From Granulosicoccus sp036478595 (GTDB lineage: Bacteria > Pseudomonadota > Gammaproteobacteria > Granulosicoccales > Granulosicoccaceae): a stretch of DNA of 64,000 nucleotides. Below are positions 1-7,063 of the stretch, piece after piece. The notes under the pieces are model-generated. The model was not told where the DNA came from and ran no database searches. It worked only from the letters and a program-made list of their open reading frames with translations. The stretch is from the NCBI GenBank assembly GCA_036478595.1, contig JAZGEF010000073.1, positions 1 through 64,000 of the forward strand, in the 5' to 3' direction. Both the position numbers and the translations under genes were made by a program. Every line of letters starts with the position of its first letter. Within the stretch, counting starts at the first letter, position 1.

Positions 1-41
1 GTGGCAAGCGTTGGGGTTGCATGTTGTGCGTTCATTCTCAT
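1..41 (-). CDS. Possible 5' end of a leftward gene cut by the window edge
   Basis: An ATG at 41 on the minus strand opens a frame (MRMNAQHATPTLA) that runs to the edge without a stop. A GGAG lies about eight bases upstream, which is good ribosome-binding spacing. Only 13 codons are visible, so no family can be named and chance is a real alternative. Confidence 0.2.
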   Translation of the reverse strand, partial: MRMNAQHATPTLA

Positions 42-94
42 CGGGTATCTCCATCGTTGTTGTACGTGATGGAAATAAGTAAAGCAGATTAGAG

Positions 95-976
95 GTGATT
101 ATTTGCGCAGAGCTGCCGGAAGCTCACGATTCGAAGACGAGGTTCACTGACCGGGTGAAGGACTACTCCTTATATAGGCCAAGCTATCCTGCAGAGGCTG
201 TGGATTATGTGTTCAACAAATTACCCGTCAATGCAGATACCGTCATTGCCGACATCGGGGCTGGGACAGGTCTTTTTACAGAGTTGCTACTAGCTAACAA
301 TTCACCCGTAATCGCAGTAGAGCCCAATGCTGCTATGCGCGCAGAAGCAGATGATCGTCTGCGCCACTATCCAAACTACAACAGTGTGAGCGGCTCTGCT
401 GAGGAAACTAGGCTCGACGATAAATCAATCGACATTATCGTAGCTGCACAATCGTTTCACTGGTTCAACCTTCCCGAAGCGAAGAGAGAATTTGCAAGAA
501 TCCTAAAGCTTGGTGGCAAAACAGTGCTTATTTGGAATCGCCGAGATAGCTCTGGCTCCGAGTTTCTGATGGAGTACGAAACTCTGCTTGGATCGATGAT
601 TGCCGAATACAGTAAAGTAAGCCATGACAGAGCTTCAGATGCAGTAATAGAGGAGTTTCTCGGCTCTGAAATGGTAAAGGCTGAGTTTAGTAATTATCAA
701 GATTTCGACTTTCGTGGATTTAAAGGCAGATTACAATCGTCTTCATATTGCCCAATAGAAGGTGCAGAGGGCTACGTTGAGCTAATGGTTTCGATGGAAG
801 AGCTGTTTCAAACCCATGCAGTAAAAAAACTGTTCGCTTTGAATATCGAACACAGATTTATCATGTTTAAAGTCAATGACGGTTTGAACGTCTATGGGAA
901 TATCAGCAAAAGTCGTTGGGTATTGATAATCTGCCCGTTGAAGAACGCTCTGTTCTGCATGGGGAGTGGAGAATAA
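95..976 (+). CDS. Class I SAM-dependent methyltransferase, C-terminus frameshifted
   Basis: This is a class I (Rossmann-fold) S-adenosylmethionine methyltransferase of the Methyltransf_11 type; the substrate is unknown. The SAM-binding motif I is VIADIGAGTGLFTELL around residues 49-64, followed by the acidic VEPN motif and by AAQSFHWF, typical of this subfamily. The start is GTG at 95 with a weak ribosome site; the conserved part begins at about residue 15 (TRFTDRVKDYS). The last third of the annotated frame is not family-like. After the seven-A run at 823-829 the -1 frame reads VRFEYRTQIYHV and stops at 868-870, which is the expected C-terminus. The real product therefore probably ends near 870, and residues after about 243 of the long frame are out of frame. 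The cause may be an indel, a sequencing error or slippage on A AAA AAA. Confidence 0.8.
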   Translation: MIICAELPEAHDSKTRFTDRVKDYSLYRPSYPAEAVDYVFNKLPVNADTVIADIGAGTGLFTELLLANNSPVIAVEPNAAMRAEADDRLRHYPNYNSVSGSAEETRLDDKSIDIIVAAQSFHWFNLPEAKREFARILKLGGKTVLIWNRRDSSGSEFLMEYETLLGSMIAEYSKVSHDRASDAVIEEFLGSEMVKAEFSNYQDFDFRGFKGRLQSSSYCPIEGAEGYVELMVSMEELFQTHAVKKLFALNIEHRFIMFKVNDGLNVYGNISKSRWVLIICPLKNALFCMGSGE

Positions 977-1086
977 GATTACCTAATTGACGAGCACTCT
1001 AAAGTTGTCATTAGCCCGGCGCATAGATTAGTATTAGGCCACTTTGTCAAAAAGCTAAGCCCAGCCGCCGTAAACATTGCTTCGAA

Positions 1087-2085
1087 TTAGGATGCCACAT
1101 ACTTATCAATCGCCTCTGTGTCCCATTCAAGACCGCTGCCCGGTTGTTGACTGGGTATTGCATTGCCATCGGCTATCTGCAGTGGTGTCGTTAGTATCGG
1201 CCCTGCAATATCCAACACCTCAAGATAATGAGCGGTGGGTGTGACGCACATCAGGTGTGAGGTAATTTCCTGAAAAAGATGGGAGCACATAGGCAATCGA
1301 GAGTCTCGGGCTAGTGCTGATGCACGCAGCCAGCCGGATACGCCACCAATCTTCATCAAATCAGGCATCACCAGATCACTTGCGTTAGCGGCTATCGATC
1401 GGGCCATCTCGTGTGTGCCAAACCAGTTTTCGCCAATCATAATCGACGTCTTTACTTCTTCAGCGATGCGAGCGTGGCCGTGTATGTCTTCCTGGCGGGT
1501 AGGTTCTTCTATCCATGCTAGTTCCAGTTCATCAAGCACGCGACAGCGTGACATCGCCTCTGGAACTGTCAGGCTCTGGTTGTAATCCACCGCAAGTTTT
1601 GCATGCCCATTCAGAACCGATTGAACGGCTTGAATAACAGCAACATCGTTATCCACCGTTGGGTAGCCTATCTTGATCTTCATGAGTTCGAAACCTTGTT
1701 TTACACACTGCTCGGCGAGCGCTTCACCTCGCTCAAGGCCATCCATACCCTGACTAAAATAGGCTGGTATCGGTCTAGGCGTACCACCGAGCAGCGTTGA
1801 TAGCGGCAGCGAAACAGACTTCGCCAATGCATCCCAAATTGCCATATCAATACCCGCTATTGCCATGGTGATCAATCCGGTGTTGCCCAGTAGTCTAAAC
1901 TTCGCATCCAGCATGCTTTCGACATCGTGAGGCGAGCACGTCGCGCCTTTAAGTAGTTGGGCAAGTTCGTCGATCAGAGAGCAAACCGACTTTAATGCCA
2001 GCGGAGTGTAAGTAAAAAGATAGCCTCGTCCTTCTATTCCTTCTTCAGTGATCAGATCCAGCAAGATCAACGGGGCATGAGTCAC
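1087..2085 (-). CDS. Mandelate racemase-like enolase superfamily protein
   Basis: This protein is strikingly similar to Pseudomonas mandelate racemase in the parts I can compare from memory. It has the KIKIGYP motif (K-x-K catalytic base), VDYNQSL (metal Asp), WIEEPT and GENWFG (metal Glu), MPDLMKIGGVSGW, SHLFQEI (catalytic His) and AHYLE (Glu). All residues for Mg-dependent abstraction of a proton alpha to a carboxylate are present, so it should be active on a 2-hydroxy acid or related substrate; mandelate itself is only a guess. The GTG at 2085 is the first ordinary start, but homology continues upstream in frame (VNVPLATPIRTASG) to about 2154, where only ATT or CTG codons are available. 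A full-length protein of about 355 residues would match the family. No other mandelate-pathway gene is nearby. Confidence 0.85.
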   Translation of the reverse strand: MTHAPLILLDLITEEGIEGRGYLFTYTPLALKSVCSLIDELAQLLKGATCSPHDVESMLDAKFRLLGNTGLITMAIAGIDMAIWDALAKSVSLPLSTLLGGTPRPIPAYFSQGMDGLERGEALAEQCVKQGFELMKIKIGYPTVDNDVAVIQAVQSVLNGHAKLAVDYNQSLTVPEAMSRCRVLDELELAWIEEPTRQEDIHGHARIAEEVKTSIMIGENWFGTHEMARSIAANASDLVMPDLMKIGGVSGWLRASALARDSRLPMCSHLFQEITSHLMCVTPTAHYLEVLDIAGPILTTPLQIADGNAIPSQQPGSGLEWDTEAIDKYVAS

Positions 2086-2220
2086 GTCCCCGCTCGCCGT
2101 GCGTATCGGAGTTGCCAGCGGAACATTGACAGGCGTGCATTGCAGCTTGCGAATTGAACATTGACTGCTAGTAGTGTTGTTCTCACAGTGGCGGCTCTAG
2201 GATTGTCGCGCAGATTTGGC

Positions 2221-3093
2221 TTATGCTTTGGCTAAGTCAAATGCGGCGCGCTTGCGGCGGATTTCTTCTTTGGATAAATGATCCGGATTGGAGTAGTCAG
2301 CCTTCCATTGTTTTGTGCCAGGCCACACGTATGGAGACTGTACAGTCGTGCGCGGCGCCTTGGCTGTTTCTACAAGATCCAATGCCGCGTTGATTAACCC
2401 TTGTTGGCAATGGACATCACCGGGTATCCCGGCGGCATTTCCTAGCGGGAAGTCACTAAATAGAAATCGCGGAACTCCAACGTGTTCGATAATATCTTTT
2501 GCGCAACCAAGTATAACGGTGAGCACTCCAGCCTCCTCAAGCGTTCGTGCTGCCAAGGAAACCGATTGATGACATACCGGGCAATTCGGTACAAACACAA
2601 TGATATTAATGTCATCTTCTTTAACAAATTTCAGTAACTCCTGACAATCGATTTTTATTGTTTGGGATTGCGATCTGTTTGTGGGAAGCCCAAAAACATG
2701 TTTCGCCATATCACCAATTCGGCCGTGTTGCCGGGCTGCTTCCAACGCAACAATGGGTAAGTAACTAGCTGGATCTTCCGCTGTCGTGTGATCACGATCG
2801 ATGGCAATATGTGATATTCGCAAATCGGGTTTTGGGTTTACTGGTAATCGATAGACAGAGAAAAATTTTGCAGTAGCATTATATGGTGCTCCGGGACTTT
2901 GGTCCCCCTTGTCTGGCTGATACGGCGCGGCTGTGCTGACGATGCCTACTGTACATTTTGATACGGGTTTGGTGGGGAGCGTAAACGGTACGGAATCAAA
3001 ATGTGCCCAGTCGTAGGGTTTGCCGTAGCCCAGCGCCTGATAGTAACGACGTGTGCGTCTGATGTATTCGACCGGCTCTGTGTCAAAGGCCAT
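2221..3093 (-). CDS. GrdB/PrdB-like (glycine/proline reductase selenoprotein B family) protein
   Basis: The 290-residue protein resembles the glycine/sarcosine/betaine/D-proline reductase component B family as found in aerobic proteobacteria. Visible marks are VGIVSTAAPYQP near residue 50, a distinctive VFVPNCPVCHQSVSLAARTL segment with a CPVC pair around residues 175-178, and the FLFSDFPLGNAAG segment near residue 213. The true reductases use selenocysteine or cysteine at the active site in Clostridia; here the Cys pair could play that part, but the reaction is unknown. It reads in the same direction as the mandelate racemase gene downstream (about 70-135 bases between them, depending on that gene's start), so the two may be cotranscribed. 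Which substrate links them is inference only. Confidence 0.65.
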   Translation of the reverse strand: MAFDTEPVEYIRRTRRYYQALGYGKPYDWAHFDSVPFTLPTKPVSKCTVGIVSTAAPYQPDKGDQSPGAPYNATAKFFSVYRLPVNPKPDLRISHIAIDRDHTTAEDPASYLPIVALEAARQHGRIGDMAKHVFGLPTNRSQSQTIKIDCQELLKFVKEDDINIIVFVPNCPVCHQSVSLAARTLEEAGVLTVILGCAKDIIEHVGVPRFLFSDFPLGNAAGIPGDVHCQQGLINAALDLVETAKAPRTTVQSPYVWPGTKQWKADYSNPDHLSKEEIRRKRAAFDLAKA

Positions 3094-3225
3094 AATTCGT
3101 GTCAGAAGAGAAGTGGGTTGTGACTGCTTGCAGGTATAGAGGAATATACTAACGCATCGCTATAGCGACGACAGTTATTTGTATTAGGCTTACACTTATA
3201 GGTGTTGAGCAGACGGGAGAATGAC

Positions 3226-3825
3226 ATGTCAGAAACCTCTCAAGGTATATCGGTCTCGCGAGGTATTTCACCCGAGCTACGAGAACGTACTGCGGAGCTG
3301 TACGATATTGCTTTTGGGGAGAAGCTCGCGCTGGCGATTCCAAATGACCGGGATCGTTTGAAGTTGCTATCAAAAAGCATGCAACTTGAATTTTCTATCG
3401 GTGCGTTTGATGATAAGCACTTAGTCGGATTGGCCGGATTTTCCACATCTAAGGGGTCGCTGACAGGTGGTATTGATTATCGTGTCCTGTTATCTGAACT
3501 AGGTTGGTTAAATGGCAATCGCGCCGCTGCAGTTTTTAGTTTATATGAGCGTAAAGCGAAGGATGGCGAGCTTTTGATGGATGGGATCGTTGTAGACCCA
3601 GCTTATCGCGGAAAGGGTATTGGTACACGGCTTTTTTCAAGCCTGATAGAATTCGGCAACACCGAAAAATACTCGACAATCAGGCTAGATGTAATCGACA
3701 CTAACCCCGGTGCTCGGAAGCTATACGAACGCCTCGGGTTTTATGAAGAAAAGACAGAGCGGTTTGAGTTTCTCCGTGGTTTACTCGGTTTCGGTGCATC
3801 AACTACGATGAGCTATCGATTGTAA
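3226..3825 (+). CDS. GNAT family N-acetyltransferase
   Basis: A GCN5-related acetyltransferase transferring acetyl from acetyl-CoA to an unknown amine. The acetyl-CoA motif A is clear (DGIVVDPAYRGKGIGTRLFS, R-G-K-G-I-G pyrophosphate loop, residues about 118-137), followed by LDVIDTNPGARKLYERLGF, the typical motif B region. I chose ATG 3226 because CGGGAGA lies just upstream; an in-frame GTG at 3202 is less likely. It stands alone on the plus strand, divergent from the GrdB-like gene. Confidence 0.85.
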   Translation: MSETSQGISVSRGISPELRERTAELYDIAFGEKLALAIPNDRDRLKLLSKSMQLEFSIGAFDDKHLVGLAGFSTSKGSLTGGIDYRVLLSELGWLNGNRAAAVFSLYERKAKDGELLMDGIVVDPAYRGKGIGTRLFSSLIEFGNTEKYSTIRLDVIDTNPGARKLYERLGFYEEKTERFEFLRGLLGFGASTTMSYRL

Positions 3826-3980
3826 ATGGATATACATGGCGCTAAGGTGATAATCCGCACGGTATTTGTCCACATGCTTTACGAGAACGAATCTGCCTGA
3901 TCCGCGCGCTTTTATGGCTTTACACGTTTGAGAGTGACCGAAGTTTGTGTCATTTTTTCACCATTGTTGATTCGTTCAAA

Positions 3981-4126
3981 TTAGAGCTCCAGACCGTTAT
4001 CCCGCAAAGTTCTACTGTAAACGTGCAACTCATAGCCGTCAGCTTCTAAGATATACAGCGCTCTGACATTTCGCCTTCAATGATATTAGGTGTATTACCC
4101 TCGTAGGTACCGTAAATCGGTGCCAT
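3981..4126 (-). pseudogene. Frameshifted small ORF (remnant), unknown family
   Basis: The stretch between 3826 and 4220 has no intact gene. On the minus strand an ATG at 4126 reads MAPIYGTYEGNTPNIIEGEM and then goes out of frame; the next frame continues as ALYILEADGYELHVYSRTL and stops at 3981-3983. Joined, they give a plausible protein of about 48 residues, rich in Tyr and Glu. Neither half is recognised. The split could be a real broken gene or an indel in the sequence. The rest of the gap, 3826-3980, shows nothing. Confidence 0.35.
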
Positions 4127-4220
4127 TTATTGCGTGAATTTGGGTTGTGCTTGCCCGCTGCACTGTATTTGCAACAAACAGCCAACAATAAAAGTAAATC
4201 TTACAAAGCTGCGGATTAAA

Positions 4221-4583
4221 TTATTGCGCGCCAGTGCCAACGAACCCCACCATACGGGAAATAAGGTCGCCATCTGTTTCTACAAAATACTGACCGAGCT
4301 GAACCATCTCCTTACCATCAGGCCCCATTCCGCCGAAGGAGACTGTGGCGCGTGTCATGCCAGCAGTGGTATCGCTTGCGATAACTTTGGCTGACCAGCC
4401 GGGTGCGTTTGCGCTGAACATACCAACATACTCACTTAATGCGTCGATGCCGTTCACCGTTTGTGGTGTTCGGGGGTCATCATATTGGATGTTTGCCGTC
4501 ACGGCACTGGTAATTTTTTCGTATCGCGCATCAGCGGATTCGAGTTGCCACGCATCGAAGAAAGTAGAGATTGGGTCTGACAT
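4221..4583 (-). CDS. SnoaL/NTF2-like domain protein
   Basis: A 120-residue protein with the pattern of the NTF2-like superfamily (SnoaL-like): an N-terminal helix with FFDAWQ, a paired NIQYDDPRTPQTVNGIDAL segment where small polyketide cyclase-like proteins place catalytic or binding Asp/Tyr residues, then alternating strands ending in GQYFVETDGDLISRMVGFVG. The likely start is ATG 4583, eight bases after GGAG, rather than the upstream codon at 4595. Function is unknown. It lies just downstream of the Crp-type regulator gene on the same strand and could be cotranscribed with it. Confidence 0.7.
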   Translation of the reverse strand: MSDPISTFFDAWQLESADARYEKITSAVTANIQYDDPRTPQTVNGIDALSEYVGMFSANAPGWSAKVIASDTTAGMTRATVSFGGMGPDGKEMVQLGQYFVETDGDLISRMVGFVGTGAQ

Positions 4584-4642
4584 GGTTAACTCCAAGGTTG
4601 AGTGAACTTTAATTTAACTGATAATCGTCCATGCTACCCTCA

Positions 4643-5305
4643 TTAGAAATCATGTGGCAACGTTTTCAGCAAATGAATTTTGCCATCCTTAAACTCTATA
4701 AAGCCACCTTTCTCCAATTCCTGTAATATTTTGCCAACCATTTCTCGAGATGCGCCGATCATTTTTGCAAACGCATCTTGCGAATACTTCCTTGTGAGCA
4801 CGCGTACCCCATCTTGTTCTGCGGATAATTCAATTAGTTTCGACGCCAAGCGTTGGTAAACATTTTTTAATGCAAGGTTTCGTAAATCATCAGTGGCTTT
4901 TCGCAAACGTTGGCTAACGATACGAATCAAACCAAATGCGATATCTGGGTTGTTTGCAATACACTCGTAGAATAGAGATTTAGATATCATTAGCACTTCG
5001 GTATTTTCCAACGCCATAGCTGATGCTGTACGTGGCGCACCATCGAGTAGTGAGATCTCACCAACGTAACTACCCGGCCCTTCGATAAAGAGCGTCATTT
5101 CACCGCCCTGTTCGTCGCTGACGTATATCTTGATAGAGCCAGATTTAATAATGTAAAGACTCTCACCCGTATCTCCTTCCGCCATTAGTATTGTATTTTT
5201 GCGAAATTTGAGCGTGCGGGATTGATCCATGAGCAGCGCTAGAGATTGATCATCCAAACCTGCAAACAAATCGACTTGTTTGAGCAGAGATTCGGTGTTT
5301 TCCAT
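4643..5305 (-). CDS. Crp/Fnr family transcriptional regulator
   Basis: This is a cyclic-nucleotide-binding regulator with a C-terminal helix-turn-helix. The N-terminal CNB beta-barrel runs to about residue 120 and has the phosphate-binding cassette GEISLLDGAPRTAS with the conserved Arg that contacts cyclic-nucleotide phosphate. A long dimerisation helix follows (FGLIRIVSQRLRKATDDL), then an HTH_Crp domain with SQDAFAKMIGASREMVGKIL as the recognition region. There is no N-terminal cysteine cluster, so it is not an oxygen-sensing FNR. ATG 5305 has GGAG at good spacing; the open frame extends to an ATG at 5350 without a ribosome site. It is the first of three CNB proteins in this neighbourhood. 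Confidence 0.9.
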   Translation of the reverse strand: MENTESLLKQVDLFAGLDDQSLALLMDQSRTLKFRKNTILMAEGDTGESLYIIKSGSIKIYVSDEQGGEMTLFIEGPGSYVGEISLLDGAPRTASAMALENTEVLMISKSLFYECIANNPDIAFGLIRIVSQRLRKATDDLRNLALKNVYQRLASKLIELSAEQDGVRVLTRKYSQDAFAKMIGASREMVGKILQELEKGGFIEFKDGKIHLLKTLPHDF

Positions 5306-5522
5306 GTGCATCTCCATTAAATGCCAAACCTTGTGACAGCCAATCTCCATTGTCTAGTCAAACCGGCCAAAAGTACAGTCTCTGCGACGGGTTGACCTAA
5401 TTTTATCTGCGATAGAAATATTGGGTATTTTTACCAATCAGTCCTGCTGATACCACCAACTGCGAACGCTCTGCCCGTACAGAATCGTATCCAGGTATTA
5501 ACTGCTGTAACGGATAGCGATT

Positions 5523-5732
5523 GTGGATGTATTACAAAGCTGGCTTGTCCTCGCGTTCGCCACCCTTATCATCTGGGCGGTACTAAATGGTACTGATCGC
5601 ATCCAGAAATTTCTTTCACCTGTGTTGCGTGAAACGCTCGCGCTGCAATCAGAAAGCATTCATACAAAAACCACCTTGCTGGTTGTAACGGTTTCAGCTG
5701 TGCTGATTTTACAACCGAGCGGCTCTTTCTAA
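5523..5732 (+). CDS. Small membrane protein, unknown
   Basis: A 69-residue ORF starting at GTG 5523 with two hydrophobic stretches (LVLAFATLIIWAVL near residues 8-21 and LLVVTVSAVLIL near 52-63), so probably a two-pass inner membrane protein. No family is recognised. The next gene, 52 bases downstream, is also unknown and may be its partner. Confidence is limited by the short length and non-ATG start. Confidence 0.4.
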   Translation: MDVLQSWLVLAFATLIIWAVLNGTDRIQKFLSPVLRETLALQSESIHTKTTLLVVTVSAVLILQPSGSF

Positions 5733-5784
5733 ACAAGTTGGCCCTAAGCAGACGTGCTACATAAAACCAATAAGAGATATATCA

Positions 5785-6474
5785 ATGAACCTATTACTCA
5801 AACGACGTGTTAAGACCGCAACCGACAATGCCCGCAACATTCTCACTAGCTATTGCCATACCAACGCGATTGGAAAAGAGCTTAAAGAGGCGAGAGCGCG
5901 CGCTGTAAGAAACAGGATCGATGATAAGTATATCGTTAGGCAATCAAGCGGCATCGTAGTGACGGAGATCGGATACGTCACTATGGCGCTTTTACCGGGG
6001 TACTCCATCTACAAAAAGGGGTTATTACTGATTCCAGGCGTTGACGAGAAAAGTCGATTTGGGTATCTCGTACTGCGCGGTAAATACATGCCTTTCCACA
6101 GCCTCGCACAGAACATAGATGACGCGGTTGCTGAAACACAAGCAGCGCACAGACGAGCGACTGAATTGCTCAACTATTATGGCAATATAAAATCGCTAAA
6201 AAAGGCGGCTCGGTCAGCACCCTGGTATCAATTAAGCACAATCGAAGATGCTGTAGACGCCGGAATGTGCGAATGGGGAACGATGAATTTTTTAGAGCGA
6301 ACAAAGATAAGCTCCATTGCCCGGTATTTTGGCTTACCCCGTTGCCTTGTTGGTTTTGCAGGTGGATTCGGTAATCGCGTAATAGCTTCGACCTCTCGGA
6401 GACTAGAAGAAAAGCTCACTACTAAAACATGTACTGCTATAAGCACCGAAGAGCAAAAAAGGAAGCACGCATGA
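5785..6474 (+). CDS. Hypothetical protein
   Basis: A 229-residue protein I do not recognise. The N-terminal third is strongly basic and helical (KELKEARARAVRNRIDDKY). A hydrophobic segment, VVTEIGYVTMALLPGYSIY, lies around residues 58-76. The middle contains a beta-like RFGYLVLRGKYMPF, and the C-terminus has a Gly-rich VGFAGGFGNRV followed by a charged tail. It has no clear signal peptide. It starts at ATG 5785 after AAGAGATATATCA. It sits between two CNB genes on the opposite strand. Confidence 0.55.
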   Translation: MNLLLKRRVKTATDNARNILTSYCHTNAIGKELKEARARAVRNRIDDKYIVRQSSGIVVTEIGYVTMALLPGYSIYKKGLLLIPGVDEKSRFGYLVLRGKYMPFHSLAQNIDDAVAETQAAHRRATELLNYYGNIKSLKKAARSAPWYQLSTIEDAVDAGMCEWGTMNFLERTKISSIARYFGLPRCLVGFAGGFGNRVIASTSRRLEEKLTTKTCTAISTEEQKRKHA

Positions 6475-6545
6475 GAACGTCAAACCAACCATTAGCGCCG
6501 CTATTCAAACAATTGGATTGTGGGTCGTTAATCCCCTGTATTTGG

Positions 6546-7004
6546 CTATTCGAGATCCCGAGCGCCTGATATTTGTGCCAGTTGCTTGTTTTGAATTTCC
6601 AATCGCTGAGTTAGCAGCTGCATCATTTTTAGAGCGGTTGGTGGATCGTTGATAACGGTGCCGATGAATAGATCTTTTTCGAATCCAATAACCTCACAAT
6701 TGGAGTCTGCTCGGATGGAGGCGTTACGTGGTTCGCCAGAAATGGCTGCCATTTCCCCTACCAGATCACCAGGGCTTTGATGTGCAGCGATGATTTCACC
6801 TTGGGCTGTTTCCAAAATAACAGAAAATTGGCCTTTAACAATTCCGAAAACGCTGCCCATGGCATCACCTTGACGAAACAGATACTCACCGGCTTGCAAT
6901 TGATAACGTTGGCTAACAAATATCAATCGTTTTAATTGAATAGGGTCGAGATTCTCGAACAACTCGAGCCGACTAAGAAGCTCATATTCGTCTTCAATGG
7001 ACAT
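6546..7004 (-). CDS. Stand-alone cyclic-nucleotide-binding domain protein
   Basis: The protein is essentially one CNB domain with short flanking helices and no DNA-binding domain. Features are LFENLDPIQLKRLIF, the GEYLFRQGDAMGSVFGIVKG barrel segment, and a phosphate-binding cassette GEMAAISGEPRNAS that keeps the Glu and Arg. The C-terminal helices (ALKMMQLLTQRLEIQNKQLA) look coiled-coil-like, suited to contacting a partner. It lies about 60 bases downstream of the ABC/CNB fusion gene on the same strand and closely resembles that protein's C-terminal domain, so the two are probably cotranscribed. I infer a cyclic-nucleotide-responsive accessory subunit. ATG 7004 is favoured over TTG 7016. Confidence 0.8.
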   Translation of the reverse strand: MSIEDEYELLSRLELFENLDPIQLKRLIFVSQRYQLQAGEYLFRQGDAMGSVFGIVKGQFSVILETAQGEIIAAHQSPGDLVGEMAAISGEPRNASIRADSNCEVIGFEKDLFIGTVINDPPTALKMMQLLTQRLEIQNKQLAQISGARDLE

Positions 7005-7063
7005 TTTTACACTCAACGTTTAAACAACTACTTTTTATGCGAAACAATTTCACGGTTTTCGAT

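Noticed and set aside
4134..4394. Rightward 86-codon frame overlapping the SnoaL-like gene
   Set aside because: It is mostly antisense to a well-supported gene and shows no family features.
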